From: Thermoplasmata archaeon
GTDB taxonomy: Archaea > Thermoplasmatota > Thermoplasmata > Lutacidiplasmatales > UBA184
Assembly (NCBI GenBank): GCA_027315455.1
Contig: DAHUXZ010000007.1
Coordinates: 21,770-70,369, forward strand
Reading direction: 5' to 3'
Length of the DNA stretch: 48,600 nucleotides
Shown one piece after another: positions 30,093 to 36,340 of the stretch. Below the pieces are notes generated by a model. The model was not told where the DNA came from and ran no database searches. It saw only the letters and a program-made list of their open reading frames with translations. The translations under genes and the position numbers were made by a program. Positions within the stretch are counted from its first letter, which is position 1. Each line of letters begins with the position of its first letter.

Positions 30093-30597
30093 GCTCTCCC
30101 GGGGGGTCGGCATCGAGCGCGGCATGGACCTCGTCGCCGAGTCGGCGGGCAAGGCCGCGGTCCCCCGCGCGCAGGGCCGTGAACGCCGCGGCGAGCCGCG
30201 CGACGAGGGGGCCCACATCGCGGCCCTCGTGACGGCGCACGTCGAGGAGGCGCTCGATGAGCCGCAGCCGGTTGGCGACCGGGTCCTCCTCGTCCGTCGG
30301 GGGCCGGCCCCGCTCGCCGGCGGGAACGTAGCCGACGAGCCCGCGGGGGAACTCGGTAAGCTCGCTCTCCTCCTCCCGTTCGTCCAGCCGCGCGTCGATC
30401 GTGAGAAGCTCCGTCTCGGCATCGCGCAGCGCGCCCCGGGCGACCAGATCGCGCGCCCGCGTCCACCGCGCCTCCAGCTCCGTTTCCGCGTTCCCGGCAC
30501 GGCGCCGCTCCTTGAGGCGCTCGTCGACGCCGGCGAGGAACCCTTCGACCTCCTCGGCGAGGAGCGTCGGGCGCGGGGTGGCCGACCGCCGCCTCAC
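30088..30597 (-). CDS. Uncharacterised helical protein, 169 residues
   Basis: The product is acidic and helical, with coiled-coil-like stretches (LAEEVEGFLAGVDERLKERR, ETELEARWTRARDLVARGALRDAETELL) and a short Pro/Gly linker (FPRGLVGYVPAGERG) before a second helical part. I recognise no family. The GTG at 30597 overlaps the stop of the upstream 203-residue gene (GTGA), so both are made together. Its place behind ferredoxin and geranylgeranyl reductase suggests, but does not prove, a role connected with lipid reduction or its membrane organisation. Confidence 0.6.
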   Translation of the reverse strand: MRRRSATPRPTLLAEEVEGFLAGVDERLKERRRAGNAETELEARWTRARDLVARGALRDAETELLTIDARLDEREEESELTEFPRGLVGYVPAGERGRPPTDEEDPVANRLRLIERLLDVRRHEGRDVGPLVARLAAAFTALRAGDRGLARRLGDEVHAALDADPPGER

Positions 30598-31205
30598 GAC
30601 GGGCCGGGCGCAGCCGCCGGGCGCCCCGCGCGCCGCGGCGCCGGGACGCGCTCGAGCAGGGTCGACCAGATGCTGTCGATCGCGGGCCAGAACTCCTCGG
30701 GGACCCCGGGGGAGGCGAGGGCCGAGTCGGCCTGGGCGCGGGCGGGCTCGAGGTCGTCGACGGCGATGCCGTGGGCCTTCGCCCACGCGAGCGAGGCGTG
30801 CGCGAGGTCGCGCTGAAGCTCCGCGTCGCGGCGACGGCGGCGGGATGCCTTCTCCTCGGCGGGGAGGGCGTTCTCCGGGTCCCACGCGGGAGGCTGCGGG
30901 ACCGTCACGGTGACCCGGAGGTCGCGGAACGGACGCGGGAGGGTCGGCCAGCGGGGCTCGGCGAGGCGGGTGCTGAGCTGGTCGAGGGCCCCCGCGGCCC
31001 CCGCGAGGTCGCCCTCGGCGTAGAGCCGTGCCGCCCGGTCGAGCGGGTCGAGGAGCTCGGCCGACGGATTGCCCTTCCAGGGGTCGAGGTGGAGCGCGAT
31101 GCGGCTCGGGGCGAGACGGCGCAGCACCGCGCGCGCGGGCTCCGCGGCGGGGGGAGGCACGGGGGAGGCGGCAACTTCGGGGGGGCGGTTCGGGGCGCCG
31201 GGCAT
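30594..31205 (-). CDS. Uncharacterised protein, 203 residues, in the lipid-reductase operon
   Basis: The protein has a Pro/Ala-rich N terminus (residues 1-25), a tetratricopeptide-like helical part (LLDPLDRAARLYAEGDLAGAAGALDQLSTRL), a short beta-type segment (FRDLRVTVTVPQPPAW), and a charged helical end with AHASLAWAKAHG. No family is recognised. It begins 12 nt after the geranylgeranyl reductase stop and has a GGAGGG ribosome binding site about 8 nt before its ATG. Its stop overlaps the next gene. No signal peptide or membrane helix is seen. Confidence 0.65.
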   Translation of the reverse strand: MPGAPNRPPEVAASPVPPPAAEPARAVLRRLAPSRIALHLDPWKGNPSAELLDPLDRAARLYAEGDLAGAAGALDQLSTRLAEPRWPTLPRPFRDLRVTVTVPQPPAWDPENALPAEEKASRRRRRDAELQRDLAHASLAWAKAHGIAVDDLEPARAQADSALASPGVPEEFWPAIDSIWSTLLERVPAPRRAGRPAAAPGPS

Positions 31206-31217
31206 GGTCAGGCCCTC

Positions 31218-32411
31218 CTACAGGAACGCCTCGAACTCCCGGGTGACCTCGGGGTACTTCGTGTGGACGGCCTTGAGGATGTTGTGGACGGTGAGCTTCT
31301 CGAGCTTGACGCCCTCGAGGGCATCGACGACCTTGTCGAACGTCTCGTCGGAGAGCGAGCAGAGCTTCTCCTTCGCGAGCCAGTTGCGGTAGAGCTTCTC
31401 CTCGAGGCGGACGCGCCAGCCCTTCTCGTAGGCCTGGAGGAACTCCTTCGACGCATCGCCGGCGTGGACGGCCTTCGCGGCGACCTCGCCACAGATCTTG
31501 CCCGCGATGCAGCCGTTCGCGATCCCTCCCCCGGTGAGCGGGTCGATCATCCGCGCGGCGTCGCCGACGAGCATGAAGCCGTCGGTGACCGTCTGCTTGA
31601 TCGGGGCGCAGATCGAGACCCCGCCGCCGACCATGTCGATCTTCTTCCCCTTCGCGTACGCCGGGTGCTTGGCGATCCACGCGTCGAGGTACGTCCGCGC
31701 TTCGGCCGGGGACTTGATCTGGCTCAGCTGCACGCCGATCCCGACGTTGGCGAGCCCGTCGCCCTTCGGGAAGACCCAGACGTAGCCGCCCGGCGCGACC
31801 TTTCCGAGGTAGAAGTCGCAGTAGCGCACGTCGCAGTCGACGTTGGTCATGCGGTACTGCAGGCAGGAATCCATGTCCCTCAGCTGGAGGTTCGTCGGAA
31901 GCCCGGCCCACCGGCCGACCTGGCTCTCGAAGCCGTCGGCGCCGATGGTGACCGCCGCCCGGATCGTGAACGGCTCGCCGAACGCCTTCGCCGTGACCCC
32001 GACGATCCGCCCGTTCTCCCGGACGATCCCCGTCGCCGCGGTCTTGAGCATCACGTCGACGCCGGCATTGCCCGCGTCGATCGCGAGCTGCTTGTCGAAC
32101 CCGTCGCGCTCGACGACGTAGCCGACCTCGTTGCCGGCGTGCTTTTCGTTGATCTCGAGGACCTTCTCGCTGGGCGAGAAGATGCGCGCCCCCTCGACCT
32201 CGACGTTGATCCAGCGGGAGCTCGGGGTCACGCCGACCTCCTTGAGCCACTCCTTGCTCATCCCCTCGCCGCAGCGAACCGGGCTGCCGATCTCCTGACG
32301 CTTCTCGATCATCACGACGCGGGCCCCGGACTTCGCGGCCCATTTCGCCGTCATGCTGCCGGCGGGGCCGGCCCCGATCACGAGAACGTCGGTCGTGAGG
32401 TCCTTCACCAT
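31218..32411 (-). CDS. Digeranylgeranylglycerophospholipid reductase (geranylgeranyl reductase family)
   Basis: The 397-residue FAD enzyme saturates the isoprenoid chains of archaeal ether lipids. It has the FAD-binding VLVIGAGPAGSMTA near residues 9-22, RCGEGMSKEWL, VVERDGFDKQLA, GGYVWVFPKGDGLANVGIG in the middle and VGDAARMIDPLTGGGI with the second FAD contact. The geranylgeranyl reductase group has these in the same order and length. A GGAGGG site lies 7 nt before the ATG. The ferredoxin gene is 14 nt upstream; in Methanosarcina a ferredoxin encoded beside the reductase supplies the electrons, so the same pairing is inferred here. Confidence 0.92.
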   Translation of the reverse strand: MVKDLTTDVLVIGAGPAGSMTAKWAAKSGARVVMIEKRQEIGSPVRCGEGMSKEWLKEVGVTPSSRWINVEVEGARIFSPSEKVLEINEKHAGNEVGYVVERDGFDKQLAIDAGNAGVDVMLKTAATGIVRENGRIVGVTAKAFGEPFTIRAAVTIGADGFESQVGRWAGLPTNLQLRDMDSCLQYRMTNVDCDVRYCDFYLGKVAPGGYVWVFPKGDGLANVGIGVQLSQIKSPAEARTYLDAWIAKHPAYAKGKKIDMVGGGVSICAPIKQTVTDGFMLVGDAARMIDPLTGGGIANGCIAGKICGEVAAKAVHAGDASKEFLQAYEKGWRVRLEEKLYRNWLAKEKLCSLSDETFDKVVDALEGVKLEKLTVHNILKAVHTKYPEVTREFEAFL

Positions 32412-32425
32412 CGCCGCTCCCTCCT

Positions 32426-32617
32426 TCAGTCGATCTCGATGGCGCCGACGGGACAGGCCTTGACGCAGATCTCGCAGCGCGTGCAGATCCGCTCGTCAAA
32501 CGTGATGCGGGTCTCGTCGAGGTAGATACAGTTGAGGGGGCAGACCCCGACGCAGGCACCGCAGTAGATGCACAGCTGGCCGCTCGACTCGATGTGGAGG
32601 CTCTTCTTGCCGGCCAT
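32426..32617 (-). CDS. 2[4Fe-4S] ferredoxin
   Basis: The 63-residue protein has two CxxCxxCxxxCP clusters: C16, C19, C22 with C55, and C45, C48, C51 with C26, the classical dicluster arrangement, with an additional Cys at 30. It is a low-potential electron carrier. As first gene of the operon it most likely donates to geranylgeranyl reductase. It also resembles FixX-type ferredoxins and might accept from the fused ETF encoded nearby. A TATA at 32651-32660 lies about 38 nt before the ATG, leaving a short leader with a GAGGCGG site. Confidence 0.92.
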   Translation of the reverse strand: MAGKKSLHIESSGQLCIYCGACVGVCPLNCIYLDETRITFDERICTRCEICVKACPVGAIEID

Positions 32618-32650
32618 CCGCCGCCTCGGGGCGTCGCACGAGGAGGTAGG

Positions 32651-32660
32651 GTATTAAAGG
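32651..32660 (-). promoter_or_regulatory. TATA box of the ferredoxin-geranylgeranyl reductase operon
   Basis: The minus strand reads CCTTTAATAC, a good archaeal TATA, centred 38 nt before the ferredoxin ATG. Confidence 0.65.
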
Positions 32661-32676
32661 ATTGTAGGAAACGGCG

Positions 32677-33675
32677 CTACAGCCTCTGCGGGGCGGTCGC
32701 CGGCGCCCGCTCGAGCCCCGGGACCGGGCGGGGCTCGCCGTGCTCGGCGAGGTACTTCTCGACATCGAGCGCGGCCATGCAACCGAGGCCGGCTGCGCTC
32801 ACGGCCTGGCGGTAGCGGTGGTCGTAGACATCGCCCGCGGCGAAGACGCCATCGACGTTGGTCCGCGTGACCTCACGGGTCACGAGGTAGCCCTTCGCAT
32901 CCATCTCGAGCTGGCCGCGGAACGGTTCGCTCGCCGGGTCGTGGCCGATCGCGAGGAACAGGCCCTGGACCCGCAGCTCCTCGACGACGCCCGTGGTCCG
33001 GTTCCGGACGCGGACGCCCGTCACCTCGCCCTCGCCGAGGACCTCGACGATCTCATGGTCGAGGCGGAAGGAGATCTTGGGGTTCGCCCGCGCCCGGTCC
33101 TGCATGATCCGGCTCGCCCGGAGCTCGCCGCGGCGGTGGACGACAATGACGTGGGAGGCGAACTTGGTCAGGAACAGCGCCTCCTCCATCGCCGAGTCGC
33201 CGCCGCCGACGCACACCACCTCCTTCCCCCGGAAGAAGAACCCGTCGCAGGTCGCGCACGCCGAGACCCCGTGGCCGCGCAGCCGCTGCTCGGAGGGAAG
33301 GTCGAGCCAGCGCGCGTTCGCGCCCGTCGCGACGATGACGCTGTCGGCCTCGACCACGGCCCCGCTGCCGAGCGTGAGGAGGAACGGACGGACCGCCAGG
33401 TCGACGCGCGCCACGTTCTCGTCGACGAACTCCGTCCCGAAGCGCGCGGCCTGCGCGTGCATCCGCTCGATGAGCTCCGGGCCCTGGATCCCCTCGGGGA
33501 ATCCGGGGAAGTTCTCGACCTCGGTCGTGAGCATCAGCTGCCCGCCCGCCGGGACGCCGGCGATGACGAGCGGGGCGAGGTTCGCGCGGGCCGTGTAGAT
33601 CGCGGCGGTGAGGCCCGCCGGCCCACTGCCCACGATCGCGACGCGGACGTGGCGACGGGAGGGGGACGCGGGCAT
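32677..33675 (-). CDS. trxB: Thioredoxin reductase
   Basis: The 332-residue flavoenzyme reduces thioredoxin-like proteins. It has VAIVGSGPAGLTAAIYTARANL (FAD), GGQLMLTTEVENFPGFPEGI, the redox CATC at Cys140 and Cys143, VVCVGGGDSAMEEALFLTKFA (NAD(P)H site), VHRRGELRAS with basic residues that would favour NADPH, and GVFAAGDVYDHRYRQAVSAAG. Length and order are normal. ATG 33675 lies 25 nt after a TATA (33697-33704). The upstream neighbour is a flavin reductase with its own promoter. Confidence 0.95.
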   Translation of the reverse strand: MPASPSRRHVRVAIVGSGPAGLTAAIYTARANLAPLVIAGVPAGGQLMLTTEVENFPGFPEGIQGPELIERMHAQAARFGTEFVDENVARVDLAVRPFLLTLGSGAVVEADSVIVATGANARWLDLPSEQRLRGHGVSACATCDGFFFRGKEVVCVGGGDSAMEEALFLTKFASHVIVVHRRGELRASRIMQDRARANPKISFRLDHEIVEVLGEGEVTGVRVRNRTTGVVEELRVQGLFLAIGHDPASEPFRGQLEMDAKGYLVTREVTRTNVDGVFAAGDVYDHRYRQAVSAAGLGCMAALDVEKYLAEHGEPRPVPGLERAPATAPQRL

Positions 33676-33696
33676 GACCGGTACCCGGTTCCGACG

Positions 33697-33704
33697 CGTA
33701 TAGG
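33697..33704 (-). promoter_or_regulatory. TATA box of trxB
   Basis: The minus strand reads CCTATACG, centred 25 nt before ATG 33675; leaderless transcript predicted. Confidence 0.55.
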
Positions 33705-33714
33705 GGTGACGGGG

Positions 33715-34245
33715 CTAGCCGGGGGGGGCCGGCAGGGTCAACCGGTCGCTGCCGGCCGCCTCGGCGTACCGGCTGCGGTAGAAGACGAGCGGGGGTCCGT
33801 TCGCTCCGGGCTCGGCGTGGACGACCTCGCCGATGAACAGGACATGGTCCGCGACGGGGTGCCGGTCGACGACCCGGCACTCGAAGGCGGCGAGGCTGCC
33901 GTCGAGGAGCAAGAGCCCACCCACGCCGCGGTGGCCCGCCACGGTCGCGAACTTCTCGCGGGCCGGGACGGGCCGGGCGAACCGCTCCGAGAGGGCCCGC
34001 TGGCTGGCCGCGAGCACGCTGACCCCGAAGGCACCGGTGCGCGCGATCACCGGGGTCGAGTCCGCGTCCGTGGACAGCGACACCAACAGGAGCGGGGGGT
34101 GGAGCGCGACCGAGAGGAGGGCGTTGACCGTGAGGCCGACATCGCCCTCGTCGTCATGGCCGGTCACGACGGAGACCCCCGTCGCCCAGCGGCCGACGAG
34201 GCGCCGGAAGTCGTCCGGCGCGATGGGGGGAAGCGCGGCGGTCAT
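33715..34245 (-). CDS. Flavin reductase-like domain protein
   Basis: The 176-residue protein has the FMN-binding split-barrel flavin reductase pattern: FRRLVGRWATGVSVVTG near residue 13, VGLTVNALLSVALHPPLLLVSLS, a GAFGVSVLAASQ strand and FIGEVVHAE near 140. Such enzymes supply reduced flavin to monooxygenases or act as ferric or flavin reductases. No monooxygenase partner is adjacent. ATG 34245 follows a TATA (34272-34279) at about 30 nt. Confidence 0.88.
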   Translation of the reverse strand: MTAALPPIAPDDFRRLVGRWATGVSVVTGHDDEGDVGLTVNALLSVALHPPLLLVSLSTDADSTPVIARTGAFGVSVLAASQRALSERFARPVPAREKFATVAGHRGVGGLLLLDGSLAAFECRVVDRHPVADHVLFIGEVVHAEPGANGPPLVFYRSRYAEAAGSDRLTLPAPPG

Positions 34246-34271
34246 GCCCGGCGCGGGGACGCCCTCCGGGC

Positions 34272-34279
34272 GGTTAACC
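34272..34279 (-). promoter_or_regulatory. TATA-like element of the flavin reductase gene
   Basis: The sequence GGTTAACC is a perfect 8-bp palindrome centred about 30 nt before ATG 34245. Confidence 0.5.
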
Positions 34280-34285
34280 CCGACG

Positions 34286-35383
34286 CTAGCTCTCGCGCCA
34301 CTTGAACGCCACGATGGCCAGGATGAAGACGACGACGGAGGCCGCGAGGATGATGGCGAGGTCGATCGCCGCCGCCGTGAGGTTGTGGAACAGCATGACC
34401 TGATTGAGGCCGTCGATCACGTAGTAGAGCGGCAGGATGCGGGCGAACGCCTGGAGGCCGGGCGGGAACATCGAGACGGGGAAGAACGTCCCCGAGAGGA
34501 ACATCATCGGGAAGGTGATGATGTTGCCGATCACGGCGGCGCTCTCCGGCGTGCGCGCGACCGAGCCGGCGAGCATCCCGAGCGACACGAAGAAGAACGG
34601 GCCGAGGACGAGGAACGGGAGCATGTCGACGCTCAGGGTGAGGTGGGCCCCGAAGTAGAGGACCCCGACCCCGATCATCAGCCCGGCGCTGATCACGGTG
34701 AGGAGGATGTACCAGAGGATCTTCGAGGTGAGCCACTCCCCCTTGGTGAGGGGGGTGAGCGACAGTTGCCGGAACAGTCCCTCCTTGCGGTAGGTGGAGG
34801 AGATGTCGACCATCGCGAACATCGGGCTCGTGAGGATCGAGAACCCGATGAGGCCCGGGACGAGGTAGTCGATCTCCGTGAACAGCGGGCTTCCGACGTT
34901 CGCCGGCGTCGCGAAGAGGATCACCGACCCGTGGGAGGCGTTCAGGTTGAACTGGGTGAGGACCCCGTTGACGGCGGCGGCCGCGATCCCCGAGGACGCC
35001 TGGTCGGTGGGATTGGTGTAGAGGGTCACGGCGAACGGCCGGTGGGCGAGGTAGGCGGCGGCGAGGCCGGACGGGATCACGAGCCCGACCGGGTGGCCGT
35101 TCTCCCCGAGCCAGCTCGAGAGGTTCTGGGACGGGTCGACGAGCTGGACGTGGACCGCCCCCGTCGCGTTGAGGGCCGCGAGGAGCTCGACCGACACGTT
35201 CGAGGCGTGGTCGTAGTTCTGCGTGTAGAGCGTGACGGTCGTCGTGCCGCCGGAGGAGAAGATGAGGCCGAAGAGGCCGATGAGGATCACCGGGAAGATG
35301 AGCGAGAAGAACAGCCCGACCCCGTTCCGGAGATAGTTGCGGCCGAAGACCTTGAGGTCGGCCGAGATCCGCCGCGGCCTCAT
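34286..35383 (-). CDS. ABC-2 type transporter permease
   Basis: The 365-residue protein begins with an Arg-rich stretch and a first membrane helix (GLFFSLIFPVILIGLFGLIF), then a large external domain of about 150 residues containing N-x-S/T sites (NVSVEL, NATGAV, NLSSWL, NASHGS), and five further helices at the C-terminal half with FLSGTFFPVSMFPPGLQAFARILPLYYVIDG, the ABC-2 hallmark. It is an exporter permease of the type found with drug or lipid exporters. Its ATG overlaps the stop of the ATPase gene (ATGA), so the two form a unit. Confidence 0.9.
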   Translation of the reverse strand: MRPRRISADLKVFGRNYLRNGVGLFFSLIFPVILIGLFGLIFSSGGTTTVTLYTQNYDHASNVSVELLAALNATGAVHVQLVDPSQNLSSWLGENGHPVGLVIPSGLAAAYLAHRPFAVTLYTNPTDQASSGIAAAAVNGVLTQFNLNASHGSVILFATPANVGSPLFTEIDYLVPGLIGFSILTSPMFAMVDISSTYRKEGLFRQLSLTPLTKGEWLTSKILWYILLTVISAGLMIGVGVLYFGAHLTLSVDMLPFLVLGPFFFVSLGMLAGSVARTPESAAVIGNIITFPMMFLSGTFFPVSMFPPGLQAFARILPLYYVIDGLNQVMLFHNLTAAAIDLAIILAASVVVFILAIVAFKWRES

Positions 35384-36312
35384 CGGGCCACCTCCGACTT
35401 GAGCACCCCGTCGTCCATGTGGCCGACCAGCTGGACGAAGACGTCCTCGAGGGTGTCCGTGACCGTCGCGAAGCCCTCCCACGGGACCCCGCTCGCCTCG
35501 AGGGCGCCCAGGATCCTCAGGGCCTCGTGCTTGGTCGGGAGCGGGATCTCGACATAGTTGTGGGCGACGGTCGCCGTGACCCCGAGCGCCTCGCGCAGGT
35601 ACGGCGCCATCCCCGGGCTGGCCTGGACGCGGAGGCGCGGCGGCCGCCCGTGCTGGGCGATGATCTCGTCCGGCGTGCCGCGGGCGATGATCCGACCATG
35701 GTCGATGATCGCGACCTGGTCGGCGAGGATCTGGGCCTCCTCGAGGTAGTGCGTCGTGAGGAAGACCGTCCGTCCCTCGGAGCGGAGGTCGCGGATCACC
35801 TGCCAGATCGCGCGGCGGGCCTGGGGGTCGAGGCCCGTCGTCGGCTCGTCGAGGAAGCAGATCGTCGGGTCGTTGGCCAGGGAGAGCGCGAGGCCGAGCT
35901 TCTGCTTCTGGCCCCCGGAGAGGGTCTCGAAGCGCGCGCGGGCCTTGTCCTCGAGCTCGACCCGGCGGAGCAGCGCGTGCGCATCGACGCGGGTGCCGAA
36001 GAGGGCGGCGTAGTACTCGATCGCCTCGACCGGGTGGATCTTCTCGAAGAAGCGAAACTCCTGCGGGATGACGCCGACCTTCGCGTGGAGCTCGCGGCCG
36101 TCCTCCCACGGGTCGAGGCCCAGGACGCGGACGTCGCCGCCGGTCCGACGGCGCAGCCCCTCCAGGATCTCGACGGTCGTCGTCTTCCCCGCCCCGTTCG
36201 GGCCGAGGAAGGCGAAGACCTTCCCCTCGGGGACCGTGAAGTCGATCCCCCCGACGGCGGTCAAGGTCCCGTAGGTCTTGGTGAGCCCGTGGACCTCGAC
36301 GGCGTCGGCCAC
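35380..36312 (-). CDS. ABC-2 type transporter ATP-binding protein
   Basis: The 310-residue ATPase has Walker A GPNGAGKTT (residues 37-45), Q-loop IPQEFRFFEK, signature LSGGQKQKLGLAL, Walker B TICFLDEPTTGLDP and the switch His in LTTHYLEEA. The extra C-terminal 90 residues resemble the regulatory domain of drug-exporter ATPases. It pairs with the permease gene that overlaps its stop. GTG 36312 lies about 24 nt after a TATA element that coincides with the stop codon of the upstream glucosidase gene. Substrate not determinable. Confidence 0.93.
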   Translation of the reverse strand: MADAVEVHGLTKTYGTLTAVGGIDFTVPEGKVFAFLGPNGAGKTTTVEILEGLRRRTGGDVRVLGLDPWEDGRELHAKVGVIPQEFRFFEKIHPVEAIEYYAALFGTRVDAHALLRRVELEDKARARFETLSGGQKQKLGLALSLANDPTICFLDEPTTGLDPQARRAIWQVIRDLRSEGRTVFLTTHYLEEAQILADQVAIIDHGRIIARGTPDEIIAQHGRPPRLRVQASPGMAPYLREALGVTATVAHNYVEIPLPTKHEALRILGALEASGVPWEGFATVTDTLEDVFVQLVGHMDDGVLKSEVAR

Positions 36313-36332
36313 GGGCCGCAGGAGGACCGGCG

Positions 36333-36340
36333 CCTTATGA
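36333..36340 (-). promoter_or_regulatory. TATA element of the ABC-2 operon, overlapping the glucosidase stop codon
   Basis: The minus strand reads TCATAAGG. Its TAA is the stop (36337-36335) of the upstream gene, and its centre is 24 nt before GTG 36312. Confidence 0.55.
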
